Shown piece by piece: positions 8,609 through 17,533 of a stretch of 64,000 bases of DNA (positions within the stretch are counted from its first letter, which is position 1; every line of letters begins with the position of its first letter). This DNA is from Verrucomicrobiales bacterium. GTDB taxonomy: Bacteria; Verrucomicrobiota; Verrucomicrobiia; Limisphaerales; CANJXF01. Both the position numbers and the translations under genes were made by a program. The DNA lies in assembly GCA_947478865.1 (NCBI GenBank), contig CANJXF010000012.1, forward strand, positions 1 to 64,000, read 5' to 3'. The notes below the pieces were generated by a model. It saw nothing but the letters and a program-made list of their open reading frames with translations, was not told the origin of the DNA and searched no databases.

Positions 8609-11600
8609 ATGAAAAAAAATCGTATCCTCATGGCCTCTTTGATGTGCCTCGGAGCTCTGCTTGGGTTTAACGCATCTGCGCAGGTTATGAAAACCTTAAC
8701 GCCGATCACGACCTTCGGCCCGCATGGCGATGGAAGTTACCAACCAGGGGATGCCAGCTTCATCACCTCAGCTTCATCCCAACGTGGCATCGCCTACAAT
8801 CCGGTTACCGGGCATATTATCTTCGTTGATCGGGAAATTGGCGGAGCCGTTTCGGCGAGCGTCACCGGAAACATTTATGTACTGGATGGAACCACGGGAA
8901 CCGTTCTTGGCACCCTTAATACCAATGGAATTTCTGGGGGCGACTATGCTGATTATGCAGTGCAGGTCGATGATGCGGGCGTCATTTACATCGGAAACTT
9001 CGTCAATACCGGCGCCTCCTTCTACAAACTTTATCGTTGGGACAGCGAAAGTTCAGCCACAAACGGCACTCCGCCCCTAATGGTTTACAACGCTGACCCC
9101 GGGAGCGGGCACGCCCAACGCTGGGGATCAACCATGGATCTGCGTAATTCAGGCGTTGCCACCCAGATAATTCTCGGCTCCCAAACTCAAAGCACGGGCT
9201 CTGCAACGAACATCGCGATCTTGACCACCATGGACGGAACCAATTTCACAGCAACCACTCTCACTACCGACATTCAGGAAAACGATTCCGCTTTTGGGAT
9301 CGCCTTCGGAACAGGCAACACTTTTTGGACCAAAAACATTGGAGGAAGACCATTGCGACAATTGAGTTTTGATCTGGGCACATCCAATGCCGTAACGGTT
9401 CGCAACCTGAATGCAACCAACCTTCCCTCCGGGGATAACCTGGGGCCAATCGCCATCGATTCCGCGAACAACCTGCTGGCAGCAATGGAAATAACCAGTT
9501 CGTTCGATGTGGTTCGTCTCTATGATATTTCCAACACCAACATCGCGCCTGTTCTCATGGACGTTAAGACTTTCCCGGTAAACTTCGCCAATGTGTCGGC
9601 TACGGCAGGATTTTTGGATTTTGGCGGAGGAAAACTGTATGCTCACAGCATTAACAATGGCCTGCTGGCGTTCACCGTGGGTTCGGTTGCCGCAACGACT
9701 CCAATCATCCTCTCGCACCCAGCTGGACCAGTGCGCAAGGCTTCGGGGCAAACGGCTTCGTTCAGTGTGCTAGCGTATCCTGGCACTTCCTATCAATGGC
9801 TCAAGGATTCCAACCCGATTTCTGGCGGAACCAATTCGGTTCTAAATCTGGCCAATCTTCAAACCAACCAAACAGGTTTCTATTCCGTCGTGGTGAGCAA
9901 TTCCGCCGGGACCGTGACAAGTTCGACGGCTCAATTGACCGTTCTTGATCCATCGAGCTTATTCCGTTTGACATCGCTCTGGAGCATTGCACCGAATAGC
10001 CGCACCTATGTGACTTCAACTGGCGGTGCGGGCACTCCGAACGAGCGTTTTATCGGCTACAGTGCGATTTCGAACGAAATTTATGTCGTTTCTCATAATG
10101 CAGCCAACTACGTGATCGCGGTCTTAAACGCAACCAACGGCGTTGAAAAAGGATTTCTCAATACCAACGGAGTCAACGGTGGAAGCGTGGTCTATCTGAA
10201 TGCCATCGCAGTCGCTTCAGATGGATCCATTTATATTGCGAACACCACCACCCCTGCGACCGAAGCCGCTCCAACGAAGATTTATCGCTGGGCCAATTCA
10301 AATCCCAGCACGGTTCCCGTACTTGTTTACTCCGGAGTTCCCGATTCATCAGTCCCAGGCGGGCCAAGCGGCACAAGATGGGGCGATGTGATGACAATCC
10401 GGGGATCCGGGCTGAACACCCAGATTCTCCTGGATAATTGGGTAACGACCTCTATTGCTGGCTCCTATGGAGCGGTCTTGAGGCCGACCGACGTCAATTT
10501 GACTAACTTCACCGCAACAGGAAACGTTCACGCAACCGCCCCTAATTTAAAAATCGGCCGAAGCATACAATGGGATCCCAACGGGAATGACTATTGGGCC
10601 AAGAAAGGCAGTAACCGGCTTGAAAAATTTACTTTTGATCTGGACGGTTCCAATGGCGGCCTTAGCGCAGGGCCAACGATGTACACGAATTTCCCCGTTT
10701 CACTCGGGTATGTAGCGATGGATTTCAGCAGAAATTTATTGGCGGGTGTCAATTATGCCGCCAGCACAGCTTCGCCACAGCAGGTTGTGCTCTACGAAGT
10801 CAGCGATTTAAATTCACCTCTTTTGTTAGATACAAAGAATTTTCCAGCCAATAAGTCCAACAACAACAACATCCTCGGGAATATAATTTTCGGGGCAAAC
10901 AATCTCCTGGTTGCCATGGACGGAAACAACGGCGTTGCAGCATTCGTCGTGGACCAAGGCCCTCCAGTGCCGCCCGCAATTCAGACCCAGCCTTCCGACC
11001 TTCGTTTAGTTATTGGAGGGACTGGAACTCTCAGCGTATCCACTCCAGACAGCGCAACCTTCCAGTGGCGGCTCGGCGGCACCAACATTCCGGGTGCCAC
11101 AGCAAATTCGTATACCATCGCCAATGCCCAATTCACCAACGCGGGAAATTATAGCGTGGTCTTGTCCAACGCCTATGGTGCGACGTTGTCGTCCAATGCA
11201 GCCGTGACCATCGTGTCTCCAAACGATGTCTACCAGCTTTCACCTGCGTGGAGCGCCGCGCCAGGAAGCCAGCCTTATGTGACCGATTCCGGCAACGCAA
11301 ACTCGCCCAATGAACGCACTCTCGCCTACAACTCCCTCTCCAATCAGGTGCTCGTGGTTCGAGCGCTTCCGAACAGCACGGATTATGGGATTCAAGTGGT
11401 AGACGCGACGACCGGCGTGAAACTTTACGACATGAACACGAACGGCGTCCAAACCGTCGTTTCTGAACTCAGCGGCTCCAGCGCCCTTTACCTTTGCGCC
11501 ATCGCGGTCGCTGACGACGGCGCGGTTTATGCCTGCAACGGGTCTCCTAACGCCTCGGGCGGCACCAATGCTGAAACGGCCAAGATGTTCCGGGTCTATC

Positions 11601-12418
11601 GCTGGGCCAATTCCGGCCCGTCCACTCTGCCGGTCAATATTTTCACCGGCGACCCTGCCAACCAGACGGCAAATGTTCGCTGGGGTGATGTCATGAGTGT
11701 GCGCGGCAGCGGCACCAATACCGAACTCGTGCTGGACTCCAAGACTGGAAGTTTTGCTGCTCTGCTCAAGCCGACGGATGCCAGCATGGCAACCTTCACC
11801 AACTATTCATGGGCAAGTCTCGCTGGCGACGGCTCAATTGGTCGAAGCCTCCAATTTGAAACCAACAACACGGTCTGGCAAAAACACAAAGGCACTGCGC
11901 TGAAGAAGTCCAGTTACAGCACCAACAGCCAAACCAGCGCTCTGTTAGCCAGCTATTCTTTCCCGTCCAGTTTGGGGCCGGTGGCAATTGATCACCCTCA
12001 CAATCTCATGGTGGGTTTGGATTTCTTCGGCTCGACCAACGGTCCCGATGCGGTTGCTCTCTATGAGATATCCAGCTTCTCTTCTCCCTTGCTGGTCGCA
12101 AAATACAACTTTCCACAAAATGCACGTTTGAACGACAATTTCATCGGCCAATGTGTAGTCGCGGGAACCAAGGTTTACGCACTTAATGGAAACAACGGAC
12201 TCCTTTCCTTCAACCTCGTTCCGCCAACTGGGCCAGCGTTGAGCATTGCGCGCCTCGGATCCACCGTCCAACTCACCTGGCCGGATGGAAGTTACATCCT
12301 GCAAGGCACGACGAATCTAAACCCAACCATAATCTGGTCGGACATTTCCACGGCCGGAGAAACCAACAAAACTGAAAGCGCTGCCAGCGGAAATAAATTC
12401 TACCGCTTGAAAAAATAG
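8609..12418 (+). CDS. Large secreted protein: three propeller-like units with Ig-like domains
   Basis: A 1269-residue protein with a signal peptide (basic MKKNR, hydrophobic core, cleavage near residue 25 after NASA). It contains three homologous units of roughly 330 residues (about 30-360, 450-785 and 873-1207). They share features such as RTYVTSTGGAGTPNERF / QPYVTDSGNANSPNERT, AIAVA(S/D)DG and R(W/R)GD(V/M)M. Two Ig-like domains separate them (about 367-447 and 790-871, each with Y/F-QW and N-Y-SVV-SN-G). The last 60 residues form a short module ending FYRLKK. It is probably a surface or extracellular beta-propeller-like protein; ligand unknown. Upstream are two TTGACA boxes, and a hairpin terminator follows. 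Confidence 0.8.
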   Translation: MKKNRILMASLMCLGALLGFNASAQVMKTLTPITTFGPHGDGSYQPGDASFITSASSQRGIAYNPVTGHIIFVDREIGGAVSASVTGNIYVLDGTTGTVLGTLNTNGISGGDYADYAVQVDDAGVIYIGNFVNTGASFYKLYRWDSESSATNGTPPLMVYNADPGSGHAQRWGSTMDLRNSGVATQIILGSQTQSTGSATNIAILTTMDGTNFTATTLTTDIQENDSAFGIAFGTGNTFWTKNIGGRPLRQLSFDLGTSNAVTVRNLNATNLPSGDNLGPIAIDSANNLLAAMEITSSFDVVRLYDISNTNIAPVLMDVKTFPVNFANVSATAGFLDFGGGKLYAHSINNGLLAFTVGSVAATTPIILSHPAGPVRKASGQTASFSVLAYPGTSYQWLKDSNPISGGTNSVLNLANLQTNQTGFYSVVVSNSAGTVTSSTAQLTVLDPSSLFRLTSLWSIAPNSRTYVTSTGGAGTPNERFIGYSAISNEIYVVSHNAANYVIAVLNATNGVEKGFLNTNGVNGGSVVYLNAIAVASDGSIYIANTTTPATEAAPTKIYRWANSNPSTVPVLVYSGVPDSSVPGGPSGTRWGDVMTIRGSGLNTQILLDNWVTTSIAGSYGAVLRPTDVNLTNFTATGNVHATAPNLKIGRSIQWDPNGNDYWAKKGSNRLEKFTFDLDGSNGGLSAGPTMYTNFPVSLGYVAMDFSRNLLAGVNYAASTASPQQVVLYEVSDLNSPLLLDTKNFPANKSNNNNILGNIIFGANNLLVAMDGNNGVAAFVVDQGPPVPPAIQTQPSDLRLVIGGTGTLSVSTPDSATFQWRLGGTNIPGATANSYTIANAQFTNAGNYSVVLSNAYGATLSSNAAVTIVSPNDVYQLSPAWSAAPGSQPYVTDSGNANSPNERTLAYNSLSNQVLVVRALPNSTDYGIQVVDATTGVKLYDMNTNGVQTVVSELSGSSALYLCAIAVADDGAVYACNGSPNASGGTNAETAKMFRVYRWANSGPSTLPVNIFTGDPANQTANVRWGDVMSVRGSGTNTELVLDSKTGSFAALLKPTDASMATFTNYSWASLAGDGSIGRSLQFETNNTVWQKHKGTALKKSSYSTNSQTSALLASYSFPSSLGPVAIDHPHNLMVGLDFFGSTNGPDAVALYEISSFSSPLLVAKYNFPQNARLNDNFIGQCVVAGTKVYALNGNNGLLSFNLVPPTGPALSIARLGSTVQLTWPDGSYILQGTTNLNPTIIWSDISTAGETNKTESAASGNKFYRLKK

Positions 12419-12436
12419 CCTTTTTCAGAAATTCAG

Positions 12437-12478
12437 ATCGCCGGCCTGAAAAATCAGTCCGGCGATTTTTATTTTTCC
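12437..12478 (+). terminator. Rho-independent terminator after the large secreted protein
   Basis: Stem ATCGCCGG / CCGGCGAT (12437-12444 and 12459-12466) with a 14-base loop, followed by TTTTATTTTT. It lies 18 bases after the stop codon. Its T-tract overlaps the last codons of the convergent RidA-triple gene. Confidence 0.8.
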
Positions 12479-13671
12479 GAGACGGCGATCATGTCCATCG
12501 TGACGGCCATTCCCGGAAACCCGACCGAACGGGTCAAGGCTTTCGAAGCCGCTGGCGGTCGATTGGGATTGTAGAACTTCGGGCGTAACTCATTCAACTT
12601 GTTGCTGGCGGCGGAATCCGAGACGTAATAAGTCGCCTTCGCCAGCGAATCAAAATTACTCCCGGTTTCTTGAGCGGCCTGCCTCAAAGAAGCGAAAATT
12701 TCCAAAACTTGTTGCTCCGCATTTCCCGGCGTTTTGCCGTAGAGTCCAGAGACGTAAACCAGCTTTCCGTAATTCACCCGCGCTACTTTGCTATAAACAT
12801 TTGAAACCTGAAACCCAGGAGGAGTGATGTAGCTGATCGACTCGCCGGCGGCACGATTTTCTGGAGCGGCTGCGATCAACTCGATTTCAATGGGAAGTTT
12901 GGGGCTGATCCAATCGACAAAGACCACCGGCGGAGCAGTTTCCCCCTGAAAAAAATCGGCGATTTGTTTCCGCGCAACCGCAGTGCCGGCCATCGGATCA
13001 ATGAACGCCTTGATCTGCACCACGTCTCTTTTACCCAAACCAAGAAAAGTCAACGTATCGCCCAAACTTTGCATCGTTTGCCTGGTGGCGTCAGCGAGTT
13101 CCCCTGGCTTCGCCTGGCCTGAGATATAAACCACGCCACCCTTTGGCAAAATGCTCACCTGCGCCCCGGAAACTTGGCCGCGCAAAGCGGAAACCTGGAT
13201 GCGTTTCGTTTTGGCTTCATTGAACTTTCTTGCGGGAGCGATTGCATCCATCGCAACCAAGGCGTTGGTATTATCCAAGGTGCCAACCACAAAACTCACG
13301 GCGGGCGCAGGTTTCTTATTCCATTTTTTTACCACCGCCATTTGCACCTCGGACACCGCCGTTTCGGTGGCGGCGTAAACATTGATTTTGACGGCGGTTT
13401 CGAGATCTGCGCCCGCCGCCTTGAGGGCTTGAGAAATGTTTTGGAATGTCTGAGCAATCTGCTTTTCGATATCACCTTTGCCGACGAGTTCGCCTTTTTC
13501 GTTGAGCGGCAGCAATTGTGCGGTGTGGGCCAGAGCCACTTTATCGGCAACAACGGCCAATGGAATTTCGCCAGCCCGTTTGAGCGTGGCGGAATCCGCC
13601 TTCCCATTTGCCGCCGGTGAAGTTGCCGAAATGGCGGCGACCAGAGCGCAAGTAGTGACGAGATATTTCAT
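12469..13671 (-). CDS. Exported protein with three tandem RidA/YjgF domains
   Basis: A 400-residue protein with an N-terminal signal peptide (about residues 1-20) and three successive RidA-type domains at about 35-146, 160-269 and 283-398. Each has the pattern (V)YISGQ / LVYVSGLYG, a helix with Q-x-x-x-x-(I/L)-x-x-x-L (for example TFQNISQALKAAGADLE), K-x-x-(V/A)-Y and a final (A/M)D-x-IA strand. RidA normally is a 130-residue cytosolic homotrimer that deaminates reactive enamines. Here three copies lie on one exported chain, and the conserved Arg of the PAR motif is not seen in any copy (KPAPAV, APPVVF, RPPAAS). Start chosen at ATG 13671 to give a signal peptide; a frame extends 45 codons upstream without similarity. 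Not a typical deaminase. Confidence 0.82.
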   Translation of the reverse strand: MKYLVTTCALVAAISATSPAANGKADSATLKRAGEIPLAVVADKVALAHTAQLLPLNEKGELVGKGDIEKQIAQTFQNISQALKAAGADLETAVKINVYAATETAVSEVQMAVVKKWNKKPAPAVSFVVGTLDNTNALVAMDAIAPARKFNEAKTKRIQVSALRGQVSGAQVSILPKGGVVYISGQAKPGELADATRQTMQSLGDTLTFLGLGKRDVVQIKAFIDPMAGTAVARKQIADFFQGETAPPVVFVDWISPKLPIEIELIAAAPENRAAGESISYITPPGFQVSNVYSKVARVNYGKLVYVSGLYGKTPGNAEQQVLEIFASLRQAAQETGSNFDSLAKATYYVSDSAASNKLNELRPKFYNPNRPPAASKALTRSVGFPGMAVTMDMIAVSEK

Positions 13672-13782
13672 GGGCAAGTTGTGGCGCATAAACTTTATTT
13701 GGTCCAGCGAGTAACTTGGCGGCGGGGCTTTGCGCAAGAGAAACTGCGTGCGCCAGCAATTCGGTTCTGCGTTAATTGAACC

Positions 13783-14319
13783 GTGAGCACGACTCGGAAC
13801 ATTCAAAACATCGCTCTCATTGGGTTCATGGGAACGGGCAAATCATCGGTTGGAAGGCTGTTGGCAGAGCAGTTTCAGTTCAAATTTCTCGACACCGACG
13901 AATTGATTGAGCAGCGGGCAGGAAAAAGCATCGCCCAGATTTTCGAGCAGGACGGCGAGGCCGCATTTCGAAAATATGAGCAGGACATCCTTCAGGAAAT
14001 CGGCGAGTTGAAACAAGTTGTGATTTCGACCGGCGGCGGTTTGGGCGCCAATCCCGCCAATTTGGCCAGCTTGAAGAAACACGCGCTGGTCATTTGCCTT
14101 TGGGCTCCGCCACAAGTCGTTTGGCAGCGGGTGCGGAACCAATCCCATCGCCCATTGCTACAAACGACAGATCCACAGGCGAAAATCAGGGAGCTGCTGG
14201 CAGAGCGCGAACCGGTTTATCGCGAAGCGGATATTCTGGTCAACACCGAGGTCCGCTCTCTCAAAGAAGTTGCGCAACACGTTGGCCACGAATTTTATTT
14301 GGCAACTCGACAGCGGTGA
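13783..14319 (+). CDS. aroK: Shikimate kinase
   Basis: A 178-residue P-loop kinase phosphorylating shikimate at the 3-hydroxyl in chorismate synthesis. The Walker A motif GFMGTGKS is at residues 14-21. FLDTDELIEQRAGKSIAQIF binds shikimate, AFRKYE supplies the conserved Arg-x-x-Glu, and the STGGGL Walker B-like motif and the lid Arg in HRPLL are present. Length fits the family. The start is a GTG at 13783. It overlaps queG by four bases (GTGA), suggesting co-translation, and is divergent from the RidA-triple gene. Confidence 0.96.
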   Translation: MSTTRNIQNIALIGFMGTGKSSVGRLLAEQFQFKFLDTDELIEQRAGKSIAQIFEQDGEAAFRKYEQDILQEIGELKQVVISTGGGLGANPANLASLKKHALVICLWAPPQVVWQRVRNQSHRPLLQTTDPQAKIRELLAEREPVYREADILVNTEVRSLKEVAQHVGHEFYLATRQR

Positions 14320-15386
14320 AAAAAGCCATCCAAAAAAGGGCGCTGGAACTTGGTTTTGATGCCTGCCGCTTCACCACAGCTCACGCGCCCGATCACGCCA
14401 GGCATTTTGAAAAATGGATTGATGGCCAAAACCATGGCGAAATGGGCTACTTGCAACGCAACGCCCATAAGCGAGCCGATCCGCAACTGGTTCTGGCTGG
14501 AGCGAAAACAATTATTAGCCTCGCTGTAAGTTATGGAGAACCCGCTTCTGCAATTGCGGAGGCTTCACGTCCAGAGAAGCAGCTTGCTGGCACGATCGCC
14601 CGTTATGCGCGCTTTTCCGACTACCACGATGTCATTGGAGACCGACTTAAAGCGCTGGTCGAATTTTTAAATCAACTCGGGCAACACGCGAAATCACTTT
14701 GGTATGTCGATACTGGACCGCTTTTGGAACGTGATCTCGCCCAACGCGCTGGATTGGGATTTGCCGGCAAACATACGAATTTGATCAGCCGCGGTTTAGG
14801 CAACTGGATTTTTCTCTCAGAAATCATCACCACGCTCGAACTCGAACCGGATTTGCCGGAAAAAAACCGTTGCGGTTCCTGCACTCGTTGCATCGAAGCG
14901 TGTCCCACGAGAGCCATCACTGCCCCTTTTCAACTCGATGCCCGCCGATGCATTTCTTACCTGACCATCGAGCTGAAAGGATCAATTCCGATCGAACTTC
15001 GCTCGGCCATTGGAAACCGGATTTACGGCTGCGATGATTGTTTGGCGGCATGTCCGTGGAACCGGTTCGCGAGAGCAGGAAAGATGATGAAACCTTTTGC
15101 CAAAGCTGGATTGGCTGCGCCTGATTTGCTTGAGTTGCTCGAATTGAGCGAAGCGGATTTTCGCGAACGATTCTCTGGAACACCGATCTTGCGAACCAAG
15201 CGACGGGGGTTTTTGCGCAACGTGTGCGTGGCACTCGGAAATGCCGGGGACGCTGAGTCGTTACCTGCCTTGGAACGAGCTGCGGCAGATATCGAACCCC
15301 TCATCTCAGAGCACGCGATCTGGGCCATTCTGGAAATTCAGAAACGAATGGCAACTCGGGAAATACCCGGTTCAAGCGATAATTGA
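14316..15386 (+). CDS. queG: Epoxyqueuosine reductase QueG
   Basis: A 356-residue cobalamin- and Fe-S-dependent enzyme that makes the last step of queuosine synthesis in tRNA, reducing epoxyqueuosine. Two ferredoxin-like clusters are visible: C186-G-S-C-T-R-C-I-E-A-C-P and a second with C239-D-D-C-L-A-A-C-P. Upstream is the conserved YVDTGPLLERDLAQRAGLGF segment, and a C-terminal HEAT-like piece (ALGNAGDAESLPALERA) follows. The GTG start at 14316 overlaps the aroK stop and gives the expected N-terminus. The reading frame is open further upstream within aroK, but that part is out-of-frame kinase sequence. Confidence 0.95.
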   Translation: MKKAIQKRALELGFDACRFTTAHAPDHARHFEKWIDGQNHGEMGYLQRNAHKRADPQLVLAGAKTIISLAVSYGEPASAIAEASRPEKQLAGTIARYARFSDYHDVIGDRLKALVEFLNQLGQHAKSLWYVDTGPLLERDLAQRAGLGFAGKHTNLISRGLGNWIFLSEIITTLELEPDLPEKNRCGSCTRCIEACPTRAITAPFQLDARRCISYLTIELKGSIPIELRSAIGNRIYGCDDCLAACPWNRFARAGKMMKPFAKAGLAAPDLLELLELSEADFRERFSGTPILRTKRRGFLRNVCVALGNAGDAESLPALERAAADIEPLISEHAIWAILEIQKRMATREIPGSSDN

Positions 15387-15441
15387 TTCTACGCTTGCCA
15401 AGATTTGGAAGAATGGCACTGTATTCGCCCTGCAAGTTTGT

Positions 15442-15516
15442 GCGCGGTTAGCTCAGTGGTAGAGCATTACCTTGACACGGTAGGGGTCACAGGTTCGAAC
15501 CCTGTACCGCGCACCA
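15442..15516 (+). tRNA. tRNA-Val(GAC)
   Basis: A 75-base tRNA including encoded CCA. The acceptor stem GCGCGGT pairs with ACCGCGC, the D arm is AGCTCAGTGGTAGAGC, and the anticodon loop TTGACAC gives GAC, decoding GUC/GUU valine codons. The T loop is TTCGAAC and the discriminator is A. Confidence 0.96.
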
Positions 15517-15652
15517 TTTTACGGAAGCTTTCTTTTTCAGCCTGTGAATAACTATTGCCAGAATTCGCAACTTTTGCATTGCTCCAATCAGAAAATGTTG
15601 ATACAAAACTCGAAGCCAAAAGACTAAATGTAGGGAAAAGGAATATTTAGGC

Positions 15653-16880
15653 ATGAATTTACCAGCCAATTTTTTGAAAAAGACAACGGCGAAACGGGCC
15701 ATTTCCTTTTTGATCTTTTCCCTACTTTCTGCTTCTCAACTATCCCATGCAACCACGTATACGTGGGACGGCACCGGCACCGGCTCTTCTCTAAATGCTT
15801 GGGATGCCAAGAAACTGGGGTAATGCTGCGGTTCCTGGAGTGGCTGATATCGGAAGCTTTGGCGCAGTTGCGCCCGGTAACAGCACTGTTCCGTCTGTAA
15901 ATTTAAACGCGTCTATTTCGAACATTGTTTTTAATTCCGGGGCTTCGACCTACACGTTTGGTGGAGCAGCGGTTCTCACGGTCGGCGCTACTATCCAAAA
16001 CAACAGCGCATCCATCCAAACAATCAACACTTCATTGGCTTTGGCCCGTGCTCAAACTTGGACCGCAAACACAGGAAACTTAGCCTTTGGAGGTCCAATC
16101 AACAATGGTGGCTTTGCCCTTACGATTGCCGGTGCTGCCAATACCTCGATTGCTGGAATTGTCAGTGGATCAGGTGCATTGAATAAAAGCGGGAACGGAG
16201 CGTTGACGATTACAGGAGCCAACTCTTACTCAGGCGGAACCACGGTCAGTGCGGGTCGGGTATTGGTCAACAATACCACGGGCAGCGGCACCGGAACGGG
16301 AGCAGTTACGGTAAACGGAGGCACTTTTGGCGGAAGCGGCAGCATAACGGGCGGGCTTACGTTGAATTCTACAGGTCGGATTTCTGCCGGGGATAGCGCA
16401 GGATCAAGCAGAGTTGGAACATTTACCTCTGGCAATCAAACATGGAACGGTGGAGCCGCGATGGATTTGGAAATTAAGGATGCCGCATCTACTGCTGGCA
16501 CCGGTTGGGATCTCCTGAGCATTAACGGCACACTTGCCATCAATGCCACATCCGGGAATAAATTCACCATCGACATTTCCACCCTGACTTTGGCTAACGT
16601 GGCTGGGAACGCGGCCAATTTTAATGACTCCACCGGCTATACTTGGACGATCGCCACAACGACTGGAGGAATTACCGGTTTTGATGCAAGCGCCTTCAAC
16701 TTGATTACTTCCGGTTTCAGCAATCCGCTGAACGGCTCTTCCCAATTTTTCATCTCTCTTGTAGATAGCGGCAATGGTTTGGCGATCACTTATGTTCCTG
16801 AGCCATCAACCATCGCGCTCGGATTAATTGGTGCTGGTGTGATTGCTGGACGATTTTTCCGTCGTCGCAACACAAAATAG
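15653..16880 (+). pseudogene. PEP-CTERM, autotransporter-type beta-strand repeat protein, frameshifted
   Basis: An ATG at 15653 opens a frame encoding a signal peptide (basic LKKTTAKRA, hydrophobic core, cleavage near SQLSHA) and then TTYTWDGTGTGSSLNAWDAKK, but it stops at 15824-15826. The continuation NWGNAAVPGVADIGSFG and the rest of the protein lie one frame over and are open to 16880. Removing one A from AAGAAAC near 15815 joins the two as WDAKNWGNAAVPG, the usual start of this family. The body holds Gly/Asn/Thr-rich repeats such as GTGALNKSGNGALTITGANS-like strands. The C-terminus VPEPSTIALGLIGAGV plus RRR is a PEP-CTERM sorting signal. The downstream frame alone (from 15795) would lack a signal peptide. 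It could also be a sequencing error. Confidence 0.8.
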
Positions 16881-17050
16881 TCGGCTGTTTTTCCTTTCGG
16901 TGGTTTCCTCTAAGCCGATCAGCGTTTTCTATTTCGTTTCGTCTTTTTCAGACTGTCTATGCCCGCTGCTTAAACCAGTTTAGAATTCAGAAAACTCGCC
17001 CGCTCAACAAAGTTGACGGCTTCAGCTCCCATCTCCAAAGTTCATCTTAC

Positions 17051-17533
17051 ATGGCGCACATTCATGAAAAAATCGATTTTACCGTTGCGATTTTTGTCGT
17101 TCACGATGAAAAGATTTTGGTTATTCACCATCGCAAATTGAACAAGTGGCTCCCACTGGGCGGGCATATCGAATTGGACGAAGATCCGGAAATTGCTGCT
17201 TTGCGCGAAGCCAAAGAGGAAAGCGGACTGGACGTTGAACTTATTGGTGAACGTCCACCCACCACAGAAACGGGCACGCGCGCCTTGATTGCCCCACGCT
17301 TTCTCGATATTCACCGGATCAGCGAAACGCATGAGCATATCGGAATGATTTACTGGGCTCGTCCAAAGACATCTGAGGTTCGCTGCGCTGAACAGGAACA
17401 TCATGCCATTCGCTGGTGTTCGAAAAGCGAATTACCCGGTCTGGAGCCGCCAATGTCCAATGCCGTGCTATGGTATTGTTACAAGGCGATCGAAGAGGTC
17501 ACCCTCCATTCGGTTTCTGTTCAACAGTCCTAA
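17051..17533 (+). CDS. Nudix hydrolase
   Basis: A 160-residue protein with a complete Nudix box at residues 38-60: G38-x5-E44-x7-R52-E53-x2-E56-E57-x-G59, within GHIELDEDPEIAALREAKEE. Nudix enzymes hydrolyse nucleoside diphosphates linked to another moiety using divalent metal bound by the REuxEE glutamates. The substrate is not predictable here. It shares TAATG with the following MFS gene, so the pair is co-translated. The C-terminus HAIRWCSKSELPGLEPPM is typical for the fold. Confidence 0.88.
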   Translation: MAHIHEKIDFTVAIFVVHDEKILVIHHRKLNKWLPLGGHIELDEDPEIAALREAKEESGLDVELIGERPPTTETGTRALIAPRFLDIHRISETHEHIGMIYWARPKTSEVRCAEQEHHAIRWCSKSELPGLEPPMSNAVLWYCYKAIEEVTLHSVSVQQS

